DNA of 64,000 nt from Malaya genurostris (GCF_030247185.1 NC_080571.1:43399502-43463501), one strand, 5' to 3'; shown: positions 23,330 to 36,934, counted from the stretch's first letter. Made by a program: numbers and translations. Notes: generated from the letters alone by a model not told the origin.

Positions 23330-24524
23330 AGACTGTCCCAGAAAGTATGGACGCATTTTGATAAAATGTAAATAATTCACAAGTGTTAGATATTCCAGTT
23401 TTATTCGATATGCTGATAATATTAGACTACAACAACAGAATATTATTCTCACCATTTGCTACTTAGCCATTGTAGACTAGCTGGCGCACCTTCTTGCGAA
23501 CGTCCCTCATTAAATTCAGTACAGACTTCTTGGCGACAAGTTTTGACACTTTTTCCAATCTTTTTCGAACTGTTGAATGGTTTCGGCTGCCGAAACATGT
23601 TTCCTAGGATGTGCTTTCGTTAATGCCCAAAATACCTCAATTGGTCGAAGTTGTGGGCAATTTGGTGGATTCATGTCTTTTGGGACGAAAGTGACATTTT
23701 TGGTAGTATAACATTCTACCGTTGATTTCGAGTAGTGGCAAGAAGCAAGATCTGACCAGAAGACAACAGGATCCTTGTGGCTTCGAATCATGGGTAAAAG
23801 TCGTTTTTGTAAACATTCTTTGATGTATATTTCGCTGTTCATTGAAGCAGTGATGATGAAGGGTTTCGAAATCTTACCGCAGCTACAAATTGCTTGCAAG
23901 ACCATAGCTTTCTTACCAAATTTTTCGACTTTAATCGATGTCTCAGACAGGTTTAACACTGGCCCTTCTCGCACCGTATAATATTGTGGTCCCGGCATGA
24001 TCGATGCTTCTTGTTTCGGACTAGGTTTTGGTTGTTTCTACTTCTTCTAGGTTCGAAGATTCAAACGTTCTTTAGCATGAAGAACATTTGTCTTCGAAGT
24101 GCCCACTTTTTTGGCAACATCCCGAACTGAAACCTCCTTCTTTTGCTCGAACGCCTTCAGTATACGTTTATCCAACTGAGGGTTAGCAGGACTTTTTTTT
24201 CGACCCGTCGGTTTATCCTCAAAGGTGTTACCCTCACCGTACTTTCTGATTGCATTTCGCGCGGCTTTTTCACTTACTCCTTCCATTTTTGCTATCTTAC
24301 TCAGTGACAGTCCGCGTTCTGTGCACCGTTTGTACACAATTTTTCGACGTTGTTCTGCTGAAAGTCCACGCATTTCGAAACAAACTAATGAAAACGAATA
24401 AACAACTGCACAAGTGGTTAGAGAAGAGTGTAAAAAACAGGACGCAGTCATAAAACTGACAGATTCTGAACCATTGCGAAATGGTAACGGTTTTTGGTTG
24501 CGTCCATACTTTCTGGAACAGTCT
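23330..24524 (-). mobile_element. DD37E Tc1/mariner element, defective
   Basis: The 26-bp ends start AGACTGTCCCAGAAAGTATG at 23330 and AGACTGTTCCAGAAAGTATG on the minus strand from 24524, with one mismatch. The transposase runs on the minus strand. A clean TA duplication could not be placed, although TA-rich flanks are present. The DD37E lineage was first described from mosquitoes, which supports the host inference. Confidence 0.85.
23516..24373 (-). pseudogene. DD37E transposase with stops and a missing first catalytic block
   Basis: The N-terminal part starts at ATG 24373 (MRGLSAEQRRKIVYKRC) and has two helix-turn-helix-like segments (LSLSKIAKMEGVSEKAARNA and VSVRDVAKKVGTSKTNV), ending at a TAG at 24047-24049. 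The frame then resumes after a second stop and continues in the same register from about 24025 to 23516. The second catalytic Asp is in FWSDLASCHYS and the final Glu in LRPIEVFWAL, with 37 residues between them. The segment that should hold the first catalytic Asp, about 30-40 residues, is absent between KQEASI and MPGPQYYT. The enzyme is dead by both stops and deletion. Confidence 0.85.
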
Positions 24525-25440
24525 TTATGTTTTGCACATAATATTGTCGAAAATGTCAGATAATATAATGGTTATTTGATTAGTATTCTACAAGCTCTTT
24601 CTGGTAATATTCGGCCGAAACCGTTTTATTGAAATATGAATATCAATAATATAATTAAACCAATGTCACGGATACTAAAAAAATACTTATTGATAGTAAT
24701 TTGAAGAAGAAAAACAATTTTTTTGTAACATTTTGAGAAAACTTGGCAACTTTGCGAAACCAAATGAGATATGAAAACAAAGCACAATTAACTGAATAAG
24801 TGAAAAACTTTCATCTCATATTTTAGAACACTTTTATTGTTTGTCGGGTAAATTTTTGAAGTTTTTAATCGTTAATTAAACAAGTGGCACGTGAACATTA
24901 CTAATTAGGAAGTCATCCAACATTCAATAGTAGTGTCATTGTGCGAAAAAGTGATCATGTTTTGAGACGAATCGATTAGCAGATATTCAAAAACATGACG
25001 AACTGTAAATCTTGAGACGAAAGTGTGCCCTGAATTGAAAAGTGAGTTTGTTTTAAATAAAAAAAACGCTTACCGAAGAATATAAAACCATTTCTTTCAA
25101 TGGTAAAGTGTGACAATAGCTTAAGTAATCTTTTTAAAACATTTCACAGCTTGGTTCAGGGACATTGTAAGATATTATTAATGTTCAAAGTAATGAGGTG
25201 AAAGGATGAGATGAAAATAGGAGCTCAGATGAAATAGTAAGCCGTTACCCGTTAGCCGTTATTTATTTTAAACTACCCCTTAAGTTATCAGCGATCATTC
25301 ATCGATTTTAAATACGGTTGTTGGGAATCGCATTCTGATAGGGAACTGAAAGGTCATTTTATTTAAAGTAAAACACATTGCATTTTCCTATTATATTTTG
25401 GAACGAGAAAGCTTAAATCCTAATTGAAATGCAGCATTGT
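24525..25440. other. AT-rich gene-free DNA
   Basis: No supported ORF, RNA gene or TIR pair. Confidence 0.4.
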
Positions 25441-27170
25441 GTAAATTCTTTCGTCACAAAGTGATTGACTGCTGTCATCGACAGACGAACCTTAGAATGC
25501 CATGGCAATATTTGTGAATGTTGCCATGGTTCTCGTTTTGTGTTTATTCGGAGGGCACCCACCGTAATCACCACCCTGCCAGCCAGGATCTTCCATTCAT
25601 TTGTGAACGTGTCCCAACCAATTTCCAGGAAGGCGTCTTTTCTTGCGCTCCCAGCTTTAGAATTAAATTTGTTTATCGCATTAATCGTTCGGATTTGAAA
25701 GTGACATTACCGTGTTTCGTGTTCCTTCGGACAAGGAAAAGGGTTTTTGGAGCGTAAAACTGGGGGGAGCGAAGGTACTCAATTCCTGATCGTAACGCTT
25801 ATATGCAACGGATAATAAGCACACTAATTGGAATTTAGCGGGTTACAAGTAATAGGAAACAGGTGCGGAAGCCGATTCGAGACGATGTTCAATTTCGTGC
25901 CCGACAGGAGCCCGGGAATCGCATTTTGCCATTTTTACGACGTTCGAATTTTATTTATTTTCGCCTCCTCCGTCTTTGATCGAGGACACAATGAAATTTG
26001 CTCGCTGCAAGAAATTATTTATGCAACCCACCGGTAATAAGTTTCCTAGAACAAATTTCTTCACCCAGCAGCTCCGAAAGTCTTTGTTGCGCTGTCAAAG
26101 TGATTGTCACGCCGGCGTACGTCCCTTGGATTACCACCACCGAGAGAAGATTGCGGAAGCTTGTGGTTCATTTTTCCCTGTTCCATCGGTGCGACGGAAA
26201 TGAGCTGCGATTAAAAAAAGATGATCAAACGATGTTCGGAGCGGTTCGTTCGCTGTTACTTCTGGGATGCATTTTCGTTAGGATCTTTGTGCCAACAGAA
26301 ACACTAGATTCGCTTGAAAGTGCTGCTGGAATACCCAATTTCGTTCCCGGAAGAATTCCATTCTACTGTTGCCAATTTAAACCCAAACGGACTGTCAAAA
26401 GAATTGTAATCGTTTAATCTAAAACGATAATCTCGGTCTCTCGCGGCCAAGTGCCTACTGCTGTGGAAATTTTGTTCTCCCAACGTCGAACGGTGAATCA
26501 CAATCCGGAGGACGGTGGCAAATAAATATTCATCATTCATCCGGTATAAAGCATTTGGCGCTGCACGTCGTCGTTGTCGTCCTCGTCGTCGATGCGAAAC
26601 CGGATGAAGGAGAGTGGCCTTTGACAACGCCACTGTGGAAATTCGTAGATTCCAATATTTTCCACGAATGTAAACCGAAGCAAATCCCATTCTTCGGACA
26701 TACAATCATGTTGATCCTGTTTACGGGAATTGTAGCGCACTCACCGGAAGCTACGGTTTCGCTTGTTGATAATCTAGCTGCTGCGGGGACCTACTGAAGC
26801 GAAACCACCTCCAACGGTCGGTGTAATGCACGCCCACGCCGCGTTTCCCCACGCTGCACTTCCCAAACTTTCGGGGGCAATGCCACTGCTGAAACCGATT
26901 GGGAAAATCATGGGAATCATTTGGATAAATAAGTAAACTTTGAAGCGCGAGCACCCGCAGCTGTGTTCTACGTTCGGAATTCGGTGGATTGGCTTTGTGT
27001 TCCGACATAGGACGGGCCATTGGAACTGTAGGTTCGGGAAAGGCTCTACAAAAGCACTGTCGGCTGATTGAGCTCGTTGGGGAATCCTCCACGTTTGATC
27101 TGGAATTCAAATTTCGGGAGGCTCCAGCATAATTGAAGTGGGTCGGGATTCAGGTACTAGTTCTCTGTTG
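25441..27170. other. GC-richer, CpG-containing stretch without a recognisable gene
   Basis: Base composition differs from the AT-rich repeats on both sides, and overlapping ORFs of 60-140 codons occur on both strands (for example 25998-26417 plus, 26304-26705 minus). None has a domain, a codon pattern or splice structure I can defend. It looks like single-copy DNA, possibly a regulatory or untranslated part of a host gene. Confidence 0.3.
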
Positions 27171-28144
27171 ATACTGTGATGAAATGTAGAGAGGGGGGTT
27201 TTTTGGCATCCAGACAATTTTAGTCTGAGTTCTTCTGTGATGTTTTATTTTTTGTTTTTCAATAACGGAAATATTCAGTGAGTATTGTTTTAAATGTTTC
27301 TATTCATAATCTTCTACGAGTGATTTCCAAATAACTTAGAATTCGAACAACTTTGCATCAGAAATTTTCTTATTTCACTGACTAGTAAATAAAACGTACA
27401 TCTAAAAACAACTGTTTGATCAATTACTGCCCACAGAGATAACGAAAGACATGTCTTTACTTTACTGCAGAAAGACAACGCAAAATTTGCCGGAATGCGG
27501 AAATTATGGAACGAAAAAAGTCAGCTCCCAACATTTCGATGTAGAGCTCAAGCTTCTGAATTGATGTGCAACCATCACCATCAAAAACCCAAGAATCCTT
27601 CCAGATCGTGGATCGAACATAAAACAACCGGTTTGCGAGACCTACAAATCTCAAATGTCTTTAGCCGGTGAATGATAGATAGAATGGGGTCGAAGACTGT
27701 TTACAGTGGAGAGTTGGTATGAAGAGGTTTCCAGGTAGCTCAATGACAGAGCAGTTATTGGGACTGCTTTCGGAAGCTTGATGCCGATTCTGTTTGATGT
27801 CAGAACTAATTCAGTCTCCGGAACTGAAGTCCACATCGAACCGAAATTTAACGCTTTAATCACCTAAAATTGTAGCGTTGCGACTCCGTGTTCTGTGAAA
27901 TTTTTTCTCGTCTTTTCATGCCCTTAAAAGGAAATGAACATAAGCCGGAACGACCGATAATTGTTCGATCGGTTACAGCAGTGGATCCCAAACTGCATGG
28001 AAGATTATTTCTACTGTCCACCAAGTAAATAACTCGAAGGGTAGTTTCCAATCTTCGACGAACGCGTCAATAGCGATATCGCATTAGACTCATTGGTTAA
28101 ATTCAAAAATCTTAGTTGCTTATGAATTTCCTAACAAACGTAAA
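27171..28144. other. Gene-free DNA
   Basis: Short ORFs only; nothing recognised. It grades into the AAAACTGCTC array at about 28145. Confidence 0.35.
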
Positions 28145-31046
28145 CCTAAAACTGATTAGAAAACTGCTTAAAATGGCACCCAAAAGTGCTCCCAAAACTA
28201 AACTCGAAAACTGCTCCAAAAACTGCTCTAAAAACTGTTCTGAAAACTGCTGTAAAACAACTCGAAAACTGTTCCAAAAATTACTTGAAAACAACTTCGA
28301 AACTGCTATTGAAACTGCTCTAAAAACTGCTTAAAATAACTCAAAATCTTCTCCAAAACCTACTCTGAAATCAGTTAAAAATTCGAAAAAAATAAAACTG
28401 CCTTAAAATTACCTTAAAACTGCACTAAAACACCTGAAAAAAACTGCTCATAAAACTGCAATGAAAACTGCTTAAAAACTTCAAAACTTAAACTACCCAA
28501 AAATTGCTCGCAAAACTTCTCTAAATCTGCCCTAAAAGCTGATCAGAAAACTGTTTAAAAACTACTTGGAAATTACTTGAAATCTGCTCCAAAAACTGAC
28601 CAAAACAAACTACTCTAAAAACTACTCGAAACACTGACTAAAAATTTGTACAAAAATTGCTCTAAAAACTACTTCAAAACAGCTCGAAAGCTGCTCCAAA
28701 AACTGCACCCAGAAGAGCTCCAATTTTTTTTTTGAAAACTGCCCCGAAACTAAACTCGAAAACTGCTTCAAAACTACTTCAGAAACTTTTCTAAAAATTG
28801 CTTCAAAATCCTCTCCAAAACTGATCAAAATACTACTCTAAAACCCGCATAAAAATCTGTTCGAAAATTGCTTATCAGTTAAAAAATTCGAAAAAAAACT
28901 AAAACTGCCTTCAAACTGCACTAAAACACCTAAAAAACTGCTCATAAAACTGCCTCAAAACTTGTGCAGAAACTGCATCGAAACAGTTTGAAAACTGATA
29001 AAAAAACTGCTCTAAAAACTGCCTAAAACTGTGCGCGAAAACACTCTAAACCATCTTAAAAAACTGCTGTAACACCTGCTTAAAACTCATCGAAGCTACT
29101 CTGAAAACTGATCGAAAATTTGTTCGAAAACTACTTGAAAACTGCTTGAAAATTGCTTAAAATCTTCTTGAAAAGTTCTCCAAAAACTATTCTAAAACTA
29201 CTTTGAAACAGCACGAAACCTCACCCAAGAACTACTCTTTAAACAGCTGCTAAAACTGCTCGAAAAATACTCCAGAAACTACTCTGAAAACTGCTTAAAA
29301 ACTTTTCGTAGAAATACTCCAAAACATCTTGAAAAACTGCTCTGACCATTGCTCTAAACTAATTTGACTGTTTTGAAAACTATTCTGATATCTGATCAAA
29401 AATCTGTTCGGAAACTACTCTAAAAACTAATTGAAAACTGCTTGAAAATTGCATAAATTCTTCTTGAAAACTATTCCAAAACCAATCTGAAAACTGGTTT
29501 AAAACAGAATGAAATCATCCCCAAAATCTTTAGAGATTGCTCTAAAAACTGCCTGAAATTCTGTCCAAAAACTACTCAAAATCTGATCCAAAAACTACTC
29601 TGAAAATTGATCAAAAATCTGTTCGAGAACTGATCTAAAAACTATTGGAAAACTGCTTGAAAATTGCTTAAAATCTTCTTGAAAAGTACTCCAAAGACTA
29701 TTCTAAACCCGATTTGAAACAGCACGAAATCTCACCCAAAAAGTGCTCTTTAAACTGCTTCTAAAACTGCTCGAAAAATACTCTAGAAACTACTCTGAAA
29801 ACTGCTTAAAAACTGTTCGCAGAAATGTCTAAAACATCTTGAAAACTGCCCAAAAAACTGCTCTGATAACTACTCTAAACTAATCGAAACTGTTTTGAGA
29901 ACTATTCTGATCAAAAATCTGTTCGAAAACTGCTCTAAAAACTAGTTGAAAACTGCTTGAAAATTGCATTAATTCTTCTTGAAAACTACTCCAAAACCAA
30001 TCTAAAAACTGGTTTCAAACAGAACGAAATCTTCCCCAAAAATTGTTTTCGAGATTACTCTAAAAACTGCCTAAAGTTCTGTTCAAAAACTACTTAAAAT
30101 GTATCCCAAAAGTTGTTCTGAAAACTTAATGAACCGCTTCAAAGCTGATCCATAAACTGCTTGAAAACAAATCCAAAGCTGGTCGAAAAACTACTTTAAA
30201 AATTGCTTAAGTCTACTCCGAAAAATACTCGAAAAATCAGTTTGAAACTGCTTCAAAACAGTTCAAAACTGATTAAAAAACTACTCTGAAAACTGGTAAA
30301 AAATTTGTTAGAAAACTGATCTAAAAACTACTTGAAAACTGCTTGAAAATTGCTTAAATTCTTCTTGAAAACTACTCCAAAAATAATCTAAAAACTGATT
30401 GGAAACAGAACGAAAGCTTCCAAAAAAACTGCTCTAAAAACAAAATGTTTCAAAAACTAATTGAAAAAAACTTCAAAACGGCTATTGAAACTGCGCTAAG
30501 AACTGCTTAAAACTGTCCGAAAACTGCTGCAAAACCTACTCTGAAAACTTTTTTTTAACTTTTTGGTTTAAAAAAACTAAAACTACCTAAAAACTACCTA
30601 AAAACTGCTCTAAAACTCCTTAAAAAACTGCTCCACAAACTGCTTATAAAACTGCAATGAAAACTGCTCAAAAACTGTATCAAAACAGTTCGAAAATTGT
30701 TCCAAAAACTGCATAAAATTAATCGAAACTGCTTTAAAGACTATTCTTATAACTGATCAAAAAGCTGCTTAAAAACTGCTCTAAAAACTTAAAAACTGCT
30801 AAAAACAGCGTGAAATGTTCTTCAAAAGCTGCTCTAAAATTGCCTAAAAACATCTTCAGAACTGCCCTAATATCAGTTCGCAAAACTACTCCAACTGCTC
30901 TAAAAACTGCTTGAAAATTTGTTCTAGAACTGCTCCAAACTCTTCTCCAAAAACTGCTCTAAGAACTGCATAAAACTGCTCGCAAAACTGTTTTAAAAAT
31001 TGCTTTGAAACTTCTCCAAAACTGTTCTTAAAACTGCTCGAAATAT
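28145..31046. repeat. 2.9-kb array of degenerate AAAACTGCTC words with higher-order units
   Basis: Nearly the whole stretch is built from 10-13-bp words of the form AAAACTGCTC, AAAACTACTC or AAAACTGCTT. Above this lies a higher-order unit of about 130 bp containing GATCAAAAATCTGTTCG, then GAAAACTGCTTGAAAATTGC, then CTTCTTGAAAA. It recurs near 29109, 29391, 29611, 29905 and 30293. Another block (AGTTAAAAATTCGAAAAAAA then AAACTGCC) recurs near 28372 and 28876. The short ORFs over it (28116-28334 and others) follow from the repeat. No gene is inside. Confidence 0.92.
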
Positions 31047-33993
31047 CAAGGCTATACCAGTGTTGGTGATTGCCGAAAATTTGACAGAAGCTGCTCGATT
31101 TTTATCTATATTGTATAGACCATTTTCAATCTGGTAGAAGATGCTACAAGAACTCGAGTCTCTCAATGCATGAACCGTGAGAGAATTTTGCTACATTTCT
31201 TCGCTCCACTTCATACTCAGAGTATTTCACGTCCTCAAAAAAATTTACAGTCTGATAATGATCGTTGCTGTGTGGAATTTCCCAAGAGAGAATCGCAAGT
31301 TGACAATTATCGCAGAAAATCGAGTCGATGATTCAACTTGATGATTCTCATACTAGGTTGCAATATTTCAAAACCCTTGTGTGGAGCATTCACATACATT
31401 TTCATAGACACAACACAATTATCAACTGCCTGTATAGAATTGGATCGAGAAACGAGAATAAGTGACCGTTTGTTGCTTCAGAGAAGATCCCCACAGCAGC
31501 GTGCTAACCTTTGATTCTCAGAAATGTCATCGAGAGAAATTCGCTCTCGCACTGGTGTCGATTCTATGTTAAATGAGCCATGCCGGGTTTTTGTTGTTGC
31601 GATGTTTTCCGTCTCTCTTTGATGGCACTGATTCAATCGTTGAAGAGTTGCCAGTGAACGTTCTTTGATACCGTAAAAGCCATCCTTGGGCTATACTACC
31701 AAAACAGTTAATCATCGCACCGATGTACAAGGCCTCAACACCACTTACGCTGGAATTCTGCATTCTATCAAATAAGCTCATTGTTTTTGATCACCATGAT
31801 GAAAGCTTCAGAATAGTCGTTAAATTAAGTAGTTGTGACACTGTACGTAATTTATGCAAACAAAATAATTGTTATGCAGTCAATTGTAAGAACTGTTTAA
31901 AATAATTTTCGATTCAGTATTCATGCAAATGACCATTTTCTCGTAGTATCTTAAAACATGTTCTAAAATTGAACAGACAACGTAGCGTCAGACATCGACA
32001 TATTTTGACTATAAACGATAGACATTAGTAAGTTTTTACATTGTATTATTTGTTCAACGCTCTATGTTTTTGTCAATGTAACACATCAAAGGCCGAAACG
32101 TCGGACAGTAAACGACATTCGTTTGTTTTATAAGACTGAGACAGCCGTTTTACAGTTTTCTACGATTATCACCCCAGTCGAAATCAAGTATAACCTATAA
32201 AATCACTGGTTTAGTTTCCGTACCACCTACCCCCGGATAGGACATATCTATTGGGCTGACAGTTTTATTTCCAACTCCAGACAGATAAAAAATGGTGATA
32301 CACGATTGAGGCTTGGTTTCGTGTTTTTCGTTTCGAGTCACCCACAATCAGCTGCTTCTGTTCAAGAGGGCTGTGCCGACAATAGGATTAAAACTTCGGA
32401 ATTACATATTACATCAGAAAATAATAGTCAACTTCCGATTGTACCTCTCTTCTTCCGTTCAAGCTGGAACAAAATCGTTTTCGATCCTAAAAGTTCGAAA
32501 GAACCAGATTCTGTACCAATATGAAAAATCATAAATTCGTTTGGATAGTTTCGGACTGGTGTAGATTGTAGAGTGCAGGAACTAAGATACCTCCTGAGTT
32601 ACTTGTTTCAAATGCCATTTTCAAATCCATATGATTGAGAGCAAATGACAAAGCTTATCGTTTAGTTTCTGATCAGTTTTATGACGACGGAAAAAACTTC
32701 AAAAAAAAAACAACAGTCATACCGGTATCGGTTTCAGTGCGATTCATCGTGTGTAGAGTATAACAATCAACAACAAAAAATTCCTTGATCCTCCATGCAA
32801 AAAAAAAAAAGGAAAATGATCCCACTCGGATGGTTTGATTTTATTTCACATAGCAGTAAATGTTTGCCATTTTCTTTTTCACTCTAGTGTTAGAGGGAAA
32901 CAGAAAGACTAGAAAAACAACAGCACTGTGGAATCAACTGACACTGGAACTGGTCTCTCTCTCTCTCTCTCTCTCTCTCGATTAATTAGTCCATCACATA
33001 TTTCGCACGTGCTCCGGGGGTGCACGATTTTGTGCCTCGTGACGCGTCCATAGGAAATTGTGATTTGTCGTCGTTTACTCGTTGGTTCGCATAGTAGGCG
33101 ATGAAGTGAGAAATCCTGGTAAAAATTCATAATCATTATGTTCTACGGTCAAATTACTACAGTAATCCGTTCAAGTTACAATTTACATCGTCATTGTTGA
33201 AAAACCTGAAAAATGTTTTCTTCCCTTTCGCTCAATGAATTATCGTGAAGAACATGTTACTCTAAATCCAAGAATGTATTGCATTAACTGTTATTTCTTT
33301 CATAAACATGAACTCATCGGTAGCCAAGACAGGGTTGCGCAAAGGAACCTGACACATTTTGTTCTCCATTACACTGGAATCGAATAAGGGAAGGATTCTC
33401 CCGAACACAACATCGGAAAGTAAAAGAATGAAGGTTTATTTTCGTCTATTAGTTTTCCATCATGGAGCACTGCAGTGTCGCTCACCGCGATTTTTATTTA
33501 TAACTCGTTTTTGAAGAATCAGTCGCGCTTTACAACTATTTGCAAGCTTAAAAAACATTTTAAATTAAAACCGAAAATACCGGTGCCTTTGCGTAATACT
33601 ATGATGTTGTGAGTGGAAAGTTTGGCAAAAACAGGTTCGGTGACCAAAATAAAACCTCCGAGCCAAGTTCGGACTGTCCGGACACCACGGAATGTTGAAC
33701 GAGTTCGATCCACTATGGTGAAAAGTCCCGCGTGTTCCCAACAAACATATACTTTTTAAATTTCTCGTCGTTCTTTCCTTCGAGAATGGTCAAAGAAGAT
33801 TCGTTGTTTCATAGTCATCTTCCAGCAGCTGAAACGGGCGGATTATGGCTTAAGGTGGTATTTTGAAGTACGATGCAAAAATCGTAATTTTTTTTCTTAA
33901 TTCCACTAGAAACTGATCCTGTTTGATATTGTCTGGCCCTTCGTTTTCTCAGAGATGCTTTAACCGATATGAGATATGTCTCAATTTGTAGGT
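31047..33993. other. Gene-free DNA with a (TC)n tract
   Basis: No coding region is supported. A (TC)13 run lies at 32954-32979. The word GGCCGAAACGTCGGACAGTA near 32092 looks like a conserved piece of a dispersed repeat, but I cannot name it. Confidence 0.35.
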
Positions 33994-34102
33994 TGTATGT
34001 ATGTATGTATGTATGTATGTATGTATGTATGTATGTATGTATGTATGTATGTATGTATGTATGTATGTATGTATGTATGTATGTATGTATGTATGTATGT
34101 GT
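33994..34102. repeat. (TATG)n microsatellite
   Basis: About 27 uninterrupted tetranucleotide units. Confidence 0.97.
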
Positions 34103-34199
34103 GAAGCCACCATCAGTTCAAGGCATTACCAGTGTATGCGGGTAGACTTACAGTAGATCCGAATTTGATTATCAAATAGCTTTCATGCAATTGCTGTTA

Positions 34200-34869
34200 A
34201 GAAGGCCAAAATGAGTTTTGAGGACCCGGCGCCTTCCAGCAAGAACATCCGGCCATATAATAAAGAAATTCGCTGTACCAGCTTAAACCCGCCTGATGGT
34301 TTGTTTGTTAGAAGGGTGCGTCTTATTCATTTCAGACCTTCAGGGAAAAACACAAAGCTTCCCCCACGTGACTCAGGAAGAACAAGAAATACCTGTGCTA
34401 AGTTAGGTGGCAATCCATTCAGTAGTTTCGAAGTTATGTCGTTACATACATTACACCCCCCTTCTTAGAGGTCCCTACTACATCTACCCTCCCTTAATAG
34501 CCTTATAATTATATCTAATTTGTGCAAAAAAGTATTTATAGTCATCAGCAAATATTGATTCTTGTCAAATTAGAGAAATTTAGTCATCATGAAAACCTCA
34601 CGCCCCCCTCCCCCTCTTGTTACGCTACGCTCCATCTCCTATAAAAATATTCTTATGACCATTTCAGAAGAGCAAGAAGCATCTGTGCCAAGTTTGGTGG
34701 CAATCCGTTCAGTAGTTTCGTAGTTATGCCATTACAAAAATTACAAAGCCCCCACCCCTCCTTTTAATAGGCACTTGCTACATCCACCACTCATATAGCA
34801 ATATATAAGGTATGCAAAATGTTTCCATGATCTTCAAAACGTATCGATTCTCGCCATAGAAACATTTTG
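34200..34869 (-). repeat. Satellite-like repeat, left (inverted) arm
   Basis: The sequence reads as the reverse complement of the repeat at 41.9-43.3 kb. Examples are GGCACTTGCTACATCCACC (versus GGTGGATGTAGCAAGTGCC) and CCAAGTTTGGTGGCAATCCG (versus CGGATTGCCACAAAACTTGG-like text). Two diverged units are visible. Next to the BEL element the orientation flips (ATAGAAACATTTTGCATAC), which places the symmetry axis at about 34830-34850. Confidence 0.75.
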
Positions 34870-34874
34870 CATAC

Positions 34875-35361
34875 TGTTACAGACAAATCGGAGAAAAACG
34901 AATCCTTTGAGCGTGATGACAATCAGCAGCTAAAAGCTGTTAAATTTATTAATCAATGAATTCAACTGTGTTACAATTTTACTTACATTGGTCGCTAGCT
35001 CTAATATTTGCGAACACGATGATTTTTGCCTTTACAGTGGCCTAACCTTTAAACCTGCACTAAATGCGACGATTCCAGTAATACCTAAAGATTTAGGTTT
35101 GAGTTAAGTAATTCACTTTAAATTCAATTTACTTACAAATATATTCGTTTATAAACTTATAAGCCGCCTAAACTATAACAACTGAATACTGAGTTCAATG
35201 CGAGCTCATCAAAAATGCCAAGTCATTTCCGCCTATACTGCTTGACATAACTCGCCACCTGACTCCGTCACCGTAACTGACATCAAACTTAAGTTATCGT
35301 TTGACGCTTCTTCCCAGGGGTGTTTCATGGAGGAATATTTCGAGAGGTGCTAACCGTAACA
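34875..35361 (-). repeat. BEL/Pao 3' LTR (487 bp)
   Basis: Starts TGTTAC and ends GTAACA on the plus strand, so the inverted TG...CA rule holds. It follows the integrase ORF on the minus strand; a short purine-rich stretch (GGGTCGGGGAAC) abuts its inner edge and could be the polypurine tract. Confidence 0.92.
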
Positions 35362-36177
35362 GTTCCCCGACCCGTAAGGCTGGTCAGGAACTTCTGGACC
35401 AGTTTTACCCACTGCTATATCCAATCGCGCCAACTTGGCCACCGGTCTACGAATAAGTCCGCGTGCAGTTTGTATTACGGCTTCACGAACTCGGCCATCC
35501 CGACCTGCTACTACTTGGACCACACGGCCTCGCGTCCATCCGTTGCGTATCTTCTCTTCCACAATGATCACTAGATCCCCGACCGCAATCGGCCTCTCTT
35601 CGTCGAACCACTTGGTACGTCGCGCGATAGTGGGAAGATACTCCCTTACCCACCGACTCCAGAAATGATCGATCATAACTCGGCACAAGTTCCATTCATT
35701 TCTACAGGCTTGTTTTGGATCTCCCAACGTTCTTGGTGGTTGAATTACACCACTCGAGCTGGATAGAAGAAAGTGGTTTGGCGTTAGAGCCTCCTGTTGG
35801 GCCGTTTCTAACGGTATGTATGTCAGGGGTCGCGAGTTCACTACGCTTTCCGCTTCTACTAACAACGTAGCAAGAGTTTCTTCGTTCGGCGTCCGAGACG
35901 TGCTTATCGCCGCAAAAGCCGTTTTCACGGATCGCACCAGGCGCTCCCACGCGCCGCCCATATGAGGCGCTCCAGGTGGGTTCAGAATCCATCTCGTGGT
36001 TGCATTAGTGAACGTTTCCGCTAGTTGACGGTCGATTTCATTCATCTCTTGTTCAAGCTCGTTGCGCGATCCTACAAAGTTCGTACCCCTATCGCTGCGT
36101 ATTGCCAAGGGAGCTCCCCTGCGTCCTATAAAACGCCTAATGGCCAGTTTACAGGATTCTGTAGAGAGTGTGTACAC
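35350..36177 (-). pseudogene. BEL/Pao integrase core and C-terminus
   Basis: It contains the second catalytic Asp in IRSDRGTNFVGS and the Glu in GGAWERLVRSVKTA, which complete the D,D,E triad. A C-terminal module follows (HFWSRWVREYLPTI, then VGDLVIIVEE and RGRVVQV), of the DUF5641 type that ends BEL/Pao integrases. It stops about 10 bp inside the 3' LTR, as is common in the family. Confidence 0.9.
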
Positions 36178-36934
36178 GATTTTTTAGATGCACTGCTCTC
36201 GTTGTCATGCACGTTATCAGTGCGACCCATCGTTTTGCGATGCTTCGATTAATTTTTACAGCGATTGGTCCGAAATAATCTATACCTATGAATGAGAATG
36301 GTCGCACGTACGCCCGCAGCCTAGCCGCTGGAAGTGGAGCCATACGAGGTATCATTGGAACTGGCTTCTTCACCTTACACTCGACGCAATCCTTAGCCAC
36401 CTTTCGAACGAACGAACGCAGTTGGGAAATGTGAAAACGCTGCCTCATCTCATTGACGATCGTTTCACCATTCGCGTGCAAATATTTGGAGTGGTACCAT
36501 TCGACTAACAAACGTGTAGCCCAATGTGCTTTCGGTAAAACTACGGGAAACCTCGTATCGTACGAAGCAAATGCTGCGGCGGCGATTCTACTATCCGAGC
36601 GAATAATTCCCGAATCATCCAAATATGGCGATAGCTTGCGAATTTTACTTGATTTTTCTAAACGGATTTGCTGATTTGCTGAGTTCCCAGCTAGAGCAAG
36701 AGCCCTCATTTCATCTGAATAGCATTCGGATTGTATCCACCGAAAGACAGTTTTCTCGCCTTTGTCCAACTCTTCCTGAGATAGCGGTCCTACCAATCGT
36801 TGTTCCTTGCTCGCTGTCCGTCGCAAGTTCTGTGAATATCGATGAACGTACGCTACCGTGCGGCACAGACGCATCCATTTAGAAAATCTTTCCCACGCTA
36901 CAAGTTGTGGTACTACTGTTTCGCGATGCACCAT
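36149..36934 (-). pseudogene. BEL/Pao integrase N-terminus
   Basis: In the same frame as the preceding segment, separated by one stop codon. It carries the integrase zinc-binding region (HANGETIVNEMRQRFHISQL, then CVECKVKK) and the first catalytic Asp in IGIDYFGPIAVK. The frame fails at a run of six T (36180-36185, plus strand), where a one-base change would explain the shift into the next segment. Confidence 0.88.

Noticed and set aside
28116..28334. Cys/Asn/Lys-rich ORF
   Set aside because: It arises from AAAACTGCTC words; no start context or domain.
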